DNA from: UBA4744 sp963723165
GTDB lineage: Bacteria > Actinomycetota > Acidimicrobiia > Spongiisociales > UBA4744
DNA length: 64,000 nucleotides
Assembly: GCA_963723165.1 (NCBI GenBank)
Contig: CAVRPP010000005.1
Location: 248,001-312,000, forward strand
Reading direction: 5' to 3'
The notes beneath the pieces were generated by a model, which made no database searches, had not been told where the DNA came from, and saw nothing but the letters and a program-made list of their open reading frames with translations. The position numbers were made by a program, and so were the translations under genes. Below, piece by piece: positions 9,130-17,943 of this stretch (within the stretch, counting starts at the first letter, position 1; each line of letters begins with the position of its first letter).

Positions 9130-9798
9130 ATGAACCGCTACGGCCCTGAGCGATGTAGGAGCTGCGGAGCACCGGCGGCAGTGCGCATGCAGGGCATTTC
9201 CCTATGTGCACGATGCGGGCTCGAGCGATCCTCCGGTGGAACCAGCCGCATCAGTCGCCGCATGGCTCTGCTTGGGATACTCTCCTCCGGATTTCTGGCC
9301 AAGATGTTGCTTGGCGTAATGGCCGTTGCAGCCGTCGGGGGTGTTGTCGTCTCAGGAAACGGCGACGCAGGAGATCCTCCGTTCGCAGCTACAGCGACAA
9401 CCCAGACGCTTCTCCAGACCGAAGCTCCCCTCGTAGCGGCAGATCTTGCTCCATCGGTTTCAGGCGACAACGCTCTCGTCGAGCAGGTCCATGAATACGC
9501 CGAAGCCGTCCAACAGTGGGGGGATTGTGTCTCCGCGGCCGCTCGCGAGCACTCCGGCGGACCCTTCGATCCAAAAGCCACATGCGGCGCAACACCGGCC
9601 GCAGCCGAACACGGGCTCACAACGCTCCCAGGTAAGAGCGCCACCGCCCCCGGACACCAAGACGACCCACCCGGCAAAAGCGCCACCGCCCCCGGACACC
9701 AAGACGACCCACCCGGCAAAAGCGCCACCGCCCCCGGACACCAAGACGACCCACCCGGCAAAAGCGCCACCGCCGCTCAGGAGAAGAGCGACAAGTAG
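9130..9798 (+). CDS. Zinc-ribbon, membrane-anchored protein with tandem-repeat tail
   Basis: A 222-residue protein of unknown function. Domains in order: a zinc ribbon (CRSCG...CARCG, residues 9-29), one membrane helix (about 45-73), an extracytoplasmic linker with two cysteines (WGDCVSAA, KATCGAT) that could form a disulfide, and a C-terminal tail of three and a half 14-residue repeats (PGKSATAPGHQDDP). The repeats make a hydrophilic, Pro/Gly/Asp-rich extension. The N-terminal ribbon would face the cytoplasm. The leaderless promoter hexamer 6 nt upstream fixes the start. No homologue family is recognised. Confidence 0.65.
   Translation: MNRYGPERCRSCGAPAAVRMQGISLCARCGLERSSGGTSRISRRMALLGILSSGFLAKMLLGVMAVAAVGGVVVSGNGDAGDPPFAATATTQTLLQTEAPLVAADLAPSVSGDNALVEQVHEYAEAVQQWGDCVSAAAREHSGGPFDPKATCGATPAAAEHGLTTLPGKSATAPGHQDDPPGKSATAPGHQDDPPGKSATAPGHQDDPPGKSATAAQEKSDK
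9628..9774 (+). repeat. Tandem 42-bp repeat, 3.5 copies, in frame
   Basis: Three full 42-bp units at 9628-9669, 9670-9711 and 9712-9753, followed by half a unit to about 9774. They are nearly identical at the DNA level (the first differs only near its start), so the expansion is recent. The unit length is a multiple of three and encodes 14 residues. Confidence 0.92.
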
Positions 9799-9871
9799 CT
9801 GATCCGGATGGTTCGCCGAAGAGATCAACCGGGCACCGGAACCACCAGCGCACAACCCGGCGTGAGTTGCG

Positions 9872-9877
9872 TAGGAT
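9872..9877 (+). promoter_or_regulatory. Putative -10 (TAGGAT)
   Basis: TAGGAT lies 22 nt before the GTG at 9900, and a GGAGG ribosome site (about 9890-9895) sits between, so this transcript would carry a short leader. No convincing -35 is seen. Confidence 0.4.
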
Positions 9878-9899
9878 CAAGCACCGATAGGAGGTATCC

Positions 9900-10469
9900 G
9901 TGACATCACCCATTTGTCCCTCTCGACTATTGAGGCTTGCCATCGTCCTGGGAGTGATGGTGTCCGTGCTCATCCTTCCGGCGGCGGCCATGGCCGGGAT
10001 CGACGGGGGCTGCACGGGATCCGTCGTCGTCGACGGGAACACCTACGGGCCAAACAACGACACAGTCGGCAATCCGATTGTCGTACCGATGGAGAAAAAG
10101 GGTGTCGTTGCGATTTGGGAGGGCCAGGTCCCCTTCGACAATGAAAACAATGATGGCGAACTCGGCATCGTCGTCGGCCCCTTCACCATCCAGATCGCCA
10201 GCTGGGGCGACCCCAACACGGCCAACAGCCAGGGGAACTCGGGTTCGTACAGCATTGATGAATTCAAACGGGAGTTTCCAGTCCCCGAGTCTCTGATCCC
10301 GCGAGGCGTCTACCAGTTGAGCGGTCAGCACACAGCTGCCGGCGGCACCTGTACCGGAACGGTCATGGTGAAGCTGGAGGGTTCCGGTACCGTCGGAGTC
10401 GCAAGCGTGGTTGGTGCCGGAGTCACATTCCTCACCATGCTCGGCGCCGGTCTGAGGAGGAAATCATGA
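9900..10469 (+). CDS. Secreted/cell-surface hypothetical protein with C-terminal anchor helix
   Basis: A 189-residue protein with a Sec signal peptide (helix about 10-30, cleavage near AAAMAG), a beta-rich exported body with two cysteines (GGCTGSV and GGTCTGTV), and a C-terminal hydrophobic helix (VGVASVVGAGVTFLTMLGAG) followed by LRRKS. That tail resembles a surface-protein anchor but lacks an LPXTG motif. The GTG start has a GGAGG site. Its stop overlaps the next gene as ATGA. Function is unknown. Confidence 0.65.
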   Translation: MTSPICPSRLLRLAIVLGVMVSVLILPAAAMAGIDGGCTGSVVVDGNTYGPNNDTVGNPIVVPMEKKGVVAIWEGQVPFDNENNDGELGIVVGPFTIQIASWGDPNTANSQGNSGSYSIDEFKREFPVPESLIPRGVYQLSGQHTAAGGTCTGTVMVKLEGSGTVGVASVVGAGVTFLTMLGAGLRRKS

Positions 10470-10648
10470 AAGGCCGTCCGGTTCTGGGAGTCATCTCGGG
10501 TTTGCTCTTCGGCTTCTTCCTGGCGCTGACCCTCCAGCAGTTCGGCATCGTGCCGTTGACCAGTTTGAGCCTGATCGGGTTTCCGATCATCGGTATCGCC
10601 ATCGGTCTCGGATTGGCGGCGGCGGCTCCGTTCGGCAGGAAGGGCTGA
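10466..10648 (+). CDS. Small two-helix membrane protein
   Basis: A 60-residue, very hydrophobic protein with two predicted membrane helices (residues about 6-28 and 34-54). The second is glycine-rich (GFPIIGIAIGLGLAAAAPFG), and a basic RKG end follows. It starts in the ATGA overlap with the preceding exported protein, so the two are likely made together. It resembles the small glycine-zipper protein encoded at 62762-62935. Function is unknown. Confidence 0.65.
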   Translation: MKGRPVLGVISGLLFGFFLALTLQQFGIVPLTSLSLIGFPIIGIAIGLGLAAAAPFGRKG

Positions 10649-10678
10649 GGTACGCTCGGGCGGGTTCGTAGCCGACCG

Positions 10679-10684
10679 TAGAAT
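10679..10684 (+). promoter_or_regulatory. Putative -10 (TAGAAT) for the hydroxy-acid oxidase
   Basis: TAGAAT would place the RNA start near 10691, downstream of the ATG at 10688. This favours GTG 10712, which has a GAGGTG ribosome site, as the true start of the next gene. Confidence 0.45.
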
Positions 10685-10711
10685 CGCATGGTCGACGATG
10701 CGAGGTGTCCC

Positions 10712-11761
10712 GTGCAACTGCTGAACCTCTTCGACTATGAAGCTGCAGCGGCTGCGCACATGGAGGCGCCGGCCTTTGAGTACTACGCCGGTGGTTCGGC
10801 CGACAATTTCACCCTCAGCGATAACCGCGCCGCCTTTGAACGGTTGCGGTTGCGGCCCCGGGTTCTGATCGACGTCTCCCACGTCGATACTTCTGTTGAG
10901 GTGCTGGGAAACCGTGAATCAATGCCGGTGATGATCGCCCCGACTGCCATGGCCACGTTGGCCCACCCCGATGGCGAAATGGCCATCGCCCGGTCTGCCG
11001 CCAGGGCCGGCGTCACCCAAACCTTGAGCAGCCTGTCTACCTACTCGCTCGAGGAGGTCGCCGGGGCCGGCTCAAACGCCTGGTTTCAACTCTATGTCTA
11101 CAAGGATCGGACCATCAGCGAGCACCTCGTCCGCCGGGTCGAAGCGGCCGGTTATCGGGCGCTGGTCGTCACCGTCGATTTGCCGGTACCGGGACTGAGA
11201 GAGAACCTGACCCGATCCGGCTTCGATCCTTCCGGCCTGGTCATGAGCAACTTCACCGAGGTCGCTCGCGGCAACCAGGAGGGCGGGTTCTTCAAGTACA
11301 TCGAGAACAACCTCGACGCTTCGCTGACCTGGACCGACATCACATGGCTCCGATCCATCACCGATCTGCCCATCCTGGTCAAGGGCCTGTTACGGGCCGA
11401 CGACGCGGTTCAAGCCGTTGAGGCCGGGGTCGCCGGGATCGTCGTCTCCAATCATGGCGGCCGGCAGCTCGATACCGCTATCGCCACGATCGACGCTCTA
11501 CCCGGCGTTGTCGCAGCGGTGGAGGGCAGATGCGAAGTGTTGCTGGACGGGGGCGTGCGCAGGGGCACGGATGTCGTCAAAGCTCTCGCCCTGGGGGCCC
11601 GGGCAGTGCTGATAGGCAGGCCATTACTGTGGGGTTTGGCCGTCGGCGGCGAAGCCGGAGCGAGCGACGTCTTGGGAATCATGCGCACAGAAGTGGAAGT
11701 CGCCCTGGCGCTGTGCGGAGCGCCTTCAGCCGACAAGCTCCCGCCGGACCTCGTGGCTTGA
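10712..11761 (+). CDS. FMN-dependent alpha-hydroxy-acid oxidizing protein
   Basis: A 349-residue TIM-barrel flavoprotein of the lactate/glycolate oxidase family, which oxidises L-2-hydroxy acids to 2-oxo acids. Visible motifs are FEYYAGGSADN near the N-terminus (active-site Tyr), APTAMATLAHPDGE, WFQLYVYKDR, the catalytic GIVVSNHGGRQLD (His and Arg) and the FMN-phosphate loop VLLDGGVRRGTDVVKALALGA. The start is GTG 10712 rather than ATG 10688, based on the -10 position and the GAGGTG site. The aminotransferase-like gene follows after 22 nt, so they probably form an operon. Oxidase and dehydrogenase activities cannot be separated by sequence. Confidence 0.88.
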   Translation: MQLLNLFDYEAAAAAHMEAPAFEYYAGGSADNFTLSDNRAAFERLRLRPRVLIDVSHVDTSVEVLGNRESMPVMIAPTAMATLAHPDGEMAIARSAARAGVTQTLSSLSTYSLEEVAGAGSNAWFQLYVYKDRTISEHLVRRVEAAGYRALVVTVDLPVPGLRENLTRSGFDPSGLVMSNFTEVARGNQEGGFFKYIENNLDASLTWTDITWLRSITDLPILVKGLLRADDAVQAVEAGVAGIVVSNHGGRQLDTAIATIDALPGVVAAVEGRCEVLLDGGVRRGTDVVKALALGARAVLIGRPLLWGLAVGGEAGASDVLGIMRTEVEVALALCGAPSADKLPPDLVA

Positions 11762-11783
11762 TGCGAACAGAACACTGGGCCCG

Positions 11784-12965
11784 ATGACCGAAACCTGGCT
11801 GCTCGACCCGGATGTCGTGTTCTTGAATCACGGCTCCTTCGGTGCCTGCCCCCGGCCGGTTCTCGAACACCAGTCGGCGATGCGCAACAGCATGGAATCG
11901 GAACCGGTTCTGTTCTTCCGACGGCTCGAGCAGTTGGCCGATCATGCTCGATCCGAACTGGGGGCGTTTGTAGGCGCCAATCCCGACGACCTGGCCTTCG
12001 TGCCAAACGCCACCACCGGGGTCAACACGGTGCTGCGCTCGCTGAAGTTCGAGCCGGGTGACGAAGTACTCATCACAGATCACATCTACAACGCCTGCCG
12101 GAACGTCGCTGCGATGGTTGCCGAAGACTCCGGAGCGCGCGTCGTTACCGCCAGGGTTCCCTTCCCGATCAGCTCCCCGGACGAGGTGGTGGCGGCCATC
12201 GTCGAGGAGTTAACCCCTCACACTCGCATACTGGTCGTAGACCATGTGACCAGTCCGACGGGCCTGGTATTCCCGATCGAACGCATCGTGACCGAACTGG
12301 CCGACCGCGGCATCGACACTCTGGTCGACGGTGCCCACGCTCCTGGCATGGTCCCGCTGGACATTGAAGCGATCGGGGCGGCTTACTACACGGCCAACGC
12401 CCACAAGTGGCTGTGCGCGCCCAAAGGTGCCGCCTTCCTGCACGTTGCACGTGATCGACAGAAGGGGATCCTGCCGGCGGCAATCAGTCACGGTGCCAAC
12501 TCGCCCCGCATCGATCGGTCGCGCTTTCGACTCTTGTTCGACTGGACCGGCACCACGGACCCGACGGCTCATTTAGCCATACCGGCGGCTATTGAGACGA
12601 TGGCGTCGATGGTCCCGGGCGGATGGCCTGGACTAATGCGCCACAACCATGATCTGGCCCTGCGAGCCCGCGATTTGCTGGTCGGCGCTCTCCGTATCGA
12701 CCCGCCGGCGCCAGATGAAATGATCGGCTCGATGGCCGCCGTCCCGTTGCCGGACGAATCAGGGCCTCAACCACCCACCTCAATTCTGCCGGTGCAGCAA
12801 AGCCTATGGGCAGATCATCACATCGAGGTGCCCGTCAACGTCTGGCCGTCGTGGCCGCAGCTACTGCTGCGCGTCTCGGCTCAGATCTACAACGATGTCG
12901 ACCAATACGAACGGCTGGCGCAACTGCTGCGGATCGAGGCGAGAACCAGCAAAACCCGGGGTTAA
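11784..12965 (+). CDS. Class V aminotransferase, isopenicillin-N-epimerase-like
   Basis: A 393-residue fold-type I PLP enzyme. It starts with LLDPDVVFLNHGSFGACP, typical of isopenicillin N epimerase-like and cysteine-desulfurase-like proteins. It carries PNATTGVNTVLR (phosphate-binding turn), DGAHAPGMVPLD (PLP-ring Asp) and the Schiff-base lysine in ANAHKWLCAPKG. The real substrate is unknown; members act as lyases, epimerases or desulfurases. It lies 22 nt after the hydroxy-acid oxidase, which suggests a shared amino/oxo-acid pathway. A hairpin overlaps its stop codon. Confidence 0.85.
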   Translation: MTETWLLDPDVVFLNHGSFGACPRPVLEHQSAMRNSMESEPVLFFRRLEQLADHARSELGAFVGANPDDLAFVPNATTGVNTVLRSLKFEPGDEVLITDHIYNACRNVAAMVAEDSGARVVTARVPFPISSPDEVVAAIVEELTPHTRILVVDHVTSPTGLVFPIERIVTELADRGIDTLVDGAHAPGMVPLDIEAIGAAYYTANAHKWLCAPKGAAFLHVARDRQKGILPAAISHGANSPRIDRSRFRLLFDWTGTTDPTAHLAIPAAIETMASMVPGGWPGLMRHNHDLALRARDLLVGALRIDPPAPDEMIGSMAAVPLPDESGPQPPTSILPVQQSLWADHHIEVPVNVWPSWPQLLLRVSAQIYNDVDQYERLAQLLRIEARTSKTRG

Positions 12966-12972
12966 CCCGGGT
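12954..12972 (+). terminator. Compact hairpin overlapping the stop codon
   Basis: ACCCGGG (12954-12960) and CCCGGGT (12966-12972) pair across a 5-nt loop that contains the TAA stop. A short, weakly T-rich stretch follows. It lies between convergent genes. Confidence 0.5.
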
Positions 12973-13112
12973 CTTACTGCGCCCCCAAAGCGCCCACCTC
13001 CCAAAACGTTGAAAAAGATCCACCGGGAGACCCTGCCACCGTCGCTCCCAAACTCTACAACCACCCTCCGTAGTCGGATAGACACAAAGGGTCCACGAAC
13101 AGAGGGACTAGT

Positions 13113-13150
13113 CCTGCCGGGCCGGGCAGCCCGTTCTCGAGACCGGCAGG
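13113..13150. terminator. Inverted repeat between convergent genes
   Basis: CCTGCCGG (13113-13120) and CCGGCAGG (13143-13150) are perfect 8-bp arms with a 22-nt loop. It lies about 30 nt past the end of the minus-strand LLM fusion gene and may terminate that transcript. The rest of the 215-bp gap 12966-13180 shows no gene. Confidence 0.4.
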
Positions 13151-13180
13151 CAGGCAACTGTCCGGTCGGCGGTGTTTGGT

Positions 13181-14659
13181 TCAGGGGGTACCCGCACTGA
13201 AGGCGGCCACCACCGGGGCAAAGCGTTCCACGGTCTGCGGGCCGTCCAGGTCGGCCAGGCTGACATAGACGCGGTTGACGCCACCCTCGGCCAGCAAACG
13301 GTAGCGACCGATCTGCTCTTCGATCGTTCCCGCCCGGAGCCGCTTCCCGACCCCGGCCGCGGACTGATTGCCGCGAACGTGCTCGATGATCGTTCCCACC
13401 TCGTTCCGGTCCCTGCCGCACACGGTCACGTCGAGGACGGACATCAGGAAATCGTCTGGATCCCGCCCTGCCTTGGAGCAATGGCCTTGCACCACCGCCA
13501 GCTTCTCCTCAATGCGTGATGAGAGCAGATTGCACCCGTCGGCCAGCTCACCTGCGAGCCGGAGCGTCCGGTCCCCACTTCCACCGACGATGATCGGTAT
13601 TCGTTCCTGGATCGGTCGGGGATAGCACACCGCTTTCGGGACCTCAACGGATTTGCCATGAAAGGCCGGACTCCCCGGACCCCACATCAGCGGAAACAAA
13701 CCCAGTGCGTCCTCGAGAGCATCCAACCGCCTCGCAGCGGGTCCGAAATCGATCCCGTAGGCGGTGTGTTCGTCTTCAAACCAACCCGCTCCCAGCCCGC
13801 ATTCGGCCCTGCCTCCGGAGAGAACGTCGAGGGTTGCGAGCATCTTTGCCAGAAGAGCCGGTGGTCGAAGCGTGACGTTCGCTACCAGGGTTGCCAAACG
13901 CAGTTGTTCGGTGGCTCCAGCCAGGTAGGAGAGGGTCGTCATCGCCTCCGGCATCTTCTCCCAGGCTCGGCCCACCTGGGGGATCTGAATCAGATGATCC
14001 ATCACCGAGATACCCTCAAAACCGACCTCCTCGGCCGCGGCAGCCAGCGTTCGAAGGCTCTCGCCGAACAGGTGCGGCTCGGCAATCCATTCGAAGTCGG
14101 CGACGTGCAGAAAGAACGACATCCCGACCCGCCGCCGCACCTGGCGCCTGCGAGCCCTGGAGGATCCCGGAGTGTGGGTCGCCTCGATCACATCGGAGGC
14201 GTCGGCAACGATCACCTCCCACCCCTCGGTGGCTAGAGCCGCCACCACCTCGTGCCGGCGCCGGAACTGGGCGGTCAGCACCTTGGCCGGGACCGGCCGG
14301 GGACGGGAGGCGTTCCGGGCCCGGCACTCGCTCTCAGGTGTGTCGAAAACAACGGCTACTGCGGGCAGGTCGCGTTGCTCTGCCCGATCCAGGAACCGGC
14401 GGCGAAGCTCATCGTCGAATCCCAGCGAGTCGATCACCGCCGTCATCCCACGGGCCAGGCGAGCGGCACCTATCAGTTCCAGCGCCGCAAACGCGTCGCT
14501 GCTGGCTTCGAGATCATGCTCACCGGAGCCGACCGACTCACGCAAGGAATCGGAAGAAATGACTTCTCCGGGCCGGAACCGCTCCGCTGCCCAGGTGGAC
14601 TTGCCGGACCCTGAAGGCCCGACCAGCCAGACCAGGGCGGGATCGGGGATGACGGACAT
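13181..14659 (-). CDS. P-loop kinase / F420-dependent luciferase-like monooxygenase fusion
   Basis: A 492-residue two-domain protein. Residues 1 to about 170 are a P-loop kinase of the AAA_33 / polynucleotide-kinase type: Walker A LVGPSGSGKSTWA near residue 12, SSDSLRE, a VIDSLG strand and an arginine-rich lid (CRARNASRPRPVP). From about residue 178 a luciferase-like TIM barrel follows (FFLHVADFEWIAEPHLF, GISVMDHL, GGRAECGLGAGWFEDEH, IPIIVGGSGDRTLRLA), similar to F420-dependent LLM oxidoreductases of the Rv1855c type. The frame is continuous through an Arg-rich linker, so the fusion looks genuine. Functions of both halves are inferred from family. A leaderless promoter lies upstream. Confidence 0.85.
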   Translation of the reverse strand: MSVIPDPALVWLVGPSGSGKSTWAAERFRPGEVISSDSLRESVGSGEHDLEASSDAFAALELIGAARLARGMTAVIDSLGFDDELRRRFLDRAEQRDLPAVAVVFDTPESECRARNASRPRPVPAKVLTAQFRRRHEVVAALATEGWEVIVADASDVIEATHTPGSSRARRRQVRRRVGMSFFLHVADFEWIAEPHLFGESLRTLAAAAEEVGFEGISVMDHLIQIPQVGRAWEKMPEAMTTLSYLAGATEQLRLATLVANVTLRPPALLAKMLATLDVLSGGRAECGLGAGWFEDEHTAYGIDFGPAARRLDALEDALGLFPLMWGPGSPAFHGKSVEVPKAVCYPRPIQERIPIIVGGSGDRTLRLAGELADGCNLLSSRIEEKLAVVQGHCSKAGRDPDDFLMSVLDVTVCGRDRNEVGTIIEHVRGNQSAAGVGKRLRAGTIEEQIGRYRLLAEGGVNRVYVSLADLDGPQTVERFAPVVAAFSAGTP

Positions 14660-14665
14660 GAGTCC

Positions 14666-14671
14666 AGACTA
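14666..14671 (-). promoter_or_regulatory. Leaderless promoter -10 (TAGTCT, minus strand)
   Basis: Read on the minus strand, TAGTCT is followed by exactly 6 nt and then the ATG at 14659. There is no ribosome site. Confidence 0.55.
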
Positions 14672-14756
14672 CGGAGCCGTGCCCGGGCATGAAGCTCGTC
14701 TTGTCCCGCCCGAGCACGTCGCTGGAACGGTGCCGACGGGTAACCTGCTCCTCGGT

Positions 14757-15623
<867 letters not shown>

Positions 15624-15674
15624 TCCCGCCCGGGTGTCCGAACACTCCGACCCCGGAAACGCCGCTCAGAGAAG

Positions 15675-15680
15675 TACTCT
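15675..15680 (+). promoter_or_regulatory. Putative -10 (TACTCT)
   Basis: TACTCT sits 22 nt before the ATG at 15703, with a GAGGG ribosome site between, in the 79-bp gap after purU. Confidence 0.35.
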
Positions 15681-15702
15681 GGAAGAGTCGAAGAGGGTGA
15701 CC

Positions 15703-16683
15703 ATGACCACAAGCGAGACTGCAGCAATATCGTCGGTTCGTCTTGCGGTGACTACCGCGCTGCTCCAGGGCGACCCCGGGTCTGCCTTCACCATGGTCGG
15801 TGACCTCATGGAACAGGGAGCCCCTCTCGACGTGGTGCTCTTCGACGTTGTGGCCGCCGCCCACGGTGACTTCGGGACACGGTGGAAGGACGGCGACTAC
15901 CGGATCGCCGACGAACACGCCGCCTCTGGTGCGGTCGAAACGCTGGTGGCAATGCTGGCCGGATCGTTCGAACTGTCCGAAGAAGGTCCGCGGGTGGTGG
16001 TAGCCGCCTCGCAGGGCGACCATCATTCGATACCTACCCGCTTGGCTTCCGCTTATCTGCTGTCTCTCGGCTACCGGGTCGGCTACCTGGGATCCAACAT
16101 GGATGCCACAGACCTGGCGGGGTATCTAGCCGATGAACCGGCTGAAGCCCTCATACTCTCGTGTGCCATGACCACGTTGCTTCCCGGCGCCCGTGCCAGT
16201 GTGAGCGCCGCCCACCAGGCGGGGACCCCCGTGCTTGCCGGCGGGCCCGGCTTCGGACCCGACGGTGCGTGGGCCTACGCCGTAGGTGCGGATGCCTGGG
16301 TGGCAAACCCGCGAGAGATCCATGAGATTCTGACGACCTGGGAGCCGGACATAGAAGTCTCGGAGATGGTCGTACCGCAACCGCCGGCCGAGCTGGACGA
16401 AATCGACCGCAACCGGCAGGCCATCCTGGCAGAGGCCGAAGGCCGCTTCGACGAACTCCCGCGCCGGTTGCGAATCGAATTGGATTGGCTGTTGTCGGCG
16501 GCTGAAGCCTCCGTGCTGGTGGGCGACCCGCTCGTCCTCTCGGAGTTCTCAATATGGCAGACCTCAATGCTGACCTCCCACGGCTGCGCCGCAGACATCT
16601 CGGAACAATTGCGCCGGGCTCTGGCGGCCGGATTGCAGGATCGCGCACCGGACACTGCTGCTTTGCTGCACTCCCCGCAATGA
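15703..16683 (+). CDS. Cobalamin-binding (B12-binding domain) protein
   Basis: A 326-residue protein. An N-terminal helical B12-binding-2-like region (to about 90, with DVVAAAHGDFGTRWKDGDYRIADEH) precedes a Rossmann-like B12-binding domain (about 95-220) with ASQGDHHSIPTRLASAYLL and YRVGYLGSNM. The D-x-H cobalt-ligating motif is present, though the usual following Gly is Pro. The C-terminal 110 residues are helical and unassigned. No HTH is seen, so it is not an obvious CarH-type repressor; a sensor or methyltransferase-partner role is possible. It is followed by separately promoted genes. Confidence 0.75.
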   Translation: MTTSETAAISSVRLAVTTALLQGDPGSAFTMVGDLMEQGAPLDVVLFDVVAAAHGDFGTRWKDGDYRIADEHAASGAVETLVAMLAGSFELSEEGPRVVVAASQGDHHSIPTRLASAYLLSLGYRVGYLGSNMDATDLAGYLADEPAEALILSCAMTTLLPGARASVSAAHQAGTPVLAGGPGFGPDGAWAYAVGADAWVANPREIHEILTTWEPDIEVSEMVVPQPPAELDEIDRNRQAILAEAEGRFDELPRRLRIELDWLLSAAEASVLVGDPLVLSEFSIWQTSMLTSHGCAADISEQLRRALAAGLQDRAPDTAALLHSPQ

Positions 16684-16718
16684 CGAGAGCGGATCGTCTG
16701 TTCCTGCCCCGGTTCCCG

Positions 16719-16724
16719 TAGCCT
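16719..16724 (+). promoter_or_regulatory. Leaderless promoter -10 (TAGCCT)
   Basis: TAGCCT ends exactly 6 nt before the GTG at 16731, without a ribosome site. Confidence 0.55.
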
Positions 16725-16730
16725 CATGCC

Positions 16731-17252
16731 GTGACCGACTTCCATCTGACCATTGTCTCGACCGGCGGGACCATCGAAAAGACGTACGAGGCCTCCTCCG
16801 GGGCGCTGTCCAACCGCGAAACAGTGCTGGATCACATGCTGGCCCAATTACGAACTCCTGATCTACGGATCAACCGCATACGCCTCATGAACAAAGACAG
16901 CTTGGAGATGACCGCCGAGGATCATGGGGTCATCGCCCGATCCGCGCATCAGGCTGCAGCCGCCGGCGCCGGGGTGATGGTTGTGCACGGCACGGACCGG
17001 TTGTCCGAAAGCGGCGAAGCAACCCACGCCATGGGCAAGCCGGCCGCACCGATTGTCTTCACCGGAGCTATGCGGCCCTTTGAGCTGCGAGACACGGACG
17101 CCCTGCAGAACCTCACCGAAGCGCTGCTGGCGGTTCGCCTCCTGGACCCGGGCGTCTACGTAGCCATGCACAACAGGGTGTTGGCGTTCCCGGGGGTGGT
17201 CAAGGACCGCACCGCCGGGACGTTCGTGATGGCCGATCGATCGGTCGGCTAG
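16731..17252 (+). CDS. Single-domain asparaginase-like protein
   Basis: A 173-residue protein equal to the N-terminal domain only of L-asparaginases. Both active-site threonine signatures are present: VSTGGTIEKTY and VMVVHGTDRLSE, plus VFTGAMRPFELRDTDA. The C-terminal half of classical enzymes (about 330 residues) is absent. Such one-domain proteins occur in several phyla and their activity is unproven. The GTG start is set by the leaderless hexamer. Its TAG stop forms part of the next gene's promoter hexamer. Confidence 0.82.
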   Translation: MTDFHLTIVSTGGTIEKTYEASSGALSNRETVLDHMLAQLRTPDLRINRIRLMNKDSLEMTAEDHGVIARSAHQAAAAGAGVMVVHGTDRLSESGEATHAMGKPAAPIVFTGAMRPFELRDTDALQNLTEALLAVRLLDPGVYVAMHNRVLAFPGVVKDRTAGTFVMADRSVG

Positions 17253-17255
17253 GGT
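17250..17255 (+). promoter_or_regulatory. Leaderless promoter -10 (TAGGGT) overlapping a stop codon
   Basis: TAGGGT ends exactly 6 nt before the ATG at 17262. Its first three bases are the stop codon of the asparaginase-like gene, so conservation for another reason cannot be excluded. The 6 nt contain GAGGA, too close to the ATG to be a normal ribosome site. Confidence 0.45.
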
Positions 17256-17261
17256 CGAGGA

Positions 17262-17891
17262 ATGACGACGATACGACGCCTCACCGACTCCTGTCTGGTG
17301 ATAACCACCGATACGGATGCCACCCTGTTTGATCCCGGTGTTCACACCTTTCAATCGAAAGAGATCGATCTCGATACAATCGGCGATATATCCCGGGTCC
17401 TGATCACCCATGAACACGGGGATCATGTCAACCCCGAATTCGTGCAGTGGTTGATCGACCGGCGGGCGGATCTGGCGGTCTACGCCAACGAAGCGGTGGC
17501 AGGCCTGCTGGATGGCTTCGGCATCGAGGTGGACACCGGCGATCCGGCCGGCGTCACCCATGAAGATGTCTTGCACGAGATGATCCCGACCGGAGCCCAA
17601 CCCAGCAATCGGGCCTACACCATCGAGGGAGTCCTCACCCACCCCGGGGACAGCTATCAACCAACCAGGAGCGCCCCGGTGCTGGCCCTGCCCCTGATCG
17701 TCCCGTGGGGATCCACCACCGCCTCGATGGAGTTCGCCCGCCGGTTGGCACCCAACCAGGTCATCCCCATCCACGACTTCTACCTCAACGAGGGCGGCCG
17801 GAGCTTTGCCTACAACATGGCCAAGAACGTTCTCGCCCGGGCAGATATCGAAGTCATCACCCTCAATTGGGGCGAGACGGCAACCGTCTGA
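17262..17891 (+). CDS. MBL-fold metallo-hydrolase
   Basis: A 209-residue metallo-beta-lactamase-fold protein. The metal motif is ITHEHGDHVNPEF (HxHxDH), followed by LTHPGDSY (third ligand His and bridging Asp region) and VIPIHDFYL near the C-terminus. It resembles UPF0173-type or UlaG-like predicted metal-dependent hydrolases, with no known substrate. It sits 9 nt after the asparaginase-like gene and 52 nt before iorA. Confidence 0.85.
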   Translation: MTTIRRLTDSCLVITTDTDATLFDPGVHTFQSKEIDLDTIGDISRVLITHEHGDHVNPEFVQWLIDRRADLAVYANEAVAGLLDGFGIEVDTGDPAGVTHEDVLHEMIPTGAQPSNRAYTIEGVLTHPGDSYQPTRSAPVLALPLIVPWGSTTASMEFARRLAPNQVIPIHDFYLNEGGRSFAYNMAKNVLARADIEVITLNWGETATV

Positions 17892-17928
17892 ACCCGTCGG
17901 CCCGGCCGAAAGACGATCTCAGGACGCG

Positions 17929-17934
17929 TAGGGT
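17929..17934 (+). promoter_or_regulatory. Putative -10 (TAGGGT) for iorAB
   Basis: TAGGGT ends 9 nt before the ATG at 17944. There is no ribosome site, so the transcript would be leaderless or carry a 1-3 nt leader. Confidence 0.5.
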
Positions 17935-17943
17935 GACAACGAC

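Noticed and set aside
9628..9774. Tandem 42-bp units that could be mistaken for a CRISPR array.
   Set aside because: The units are directly contiguous without unique spacers and are in frame with the coding sequence. The same holds for 54751-54855 and 59766-59825.
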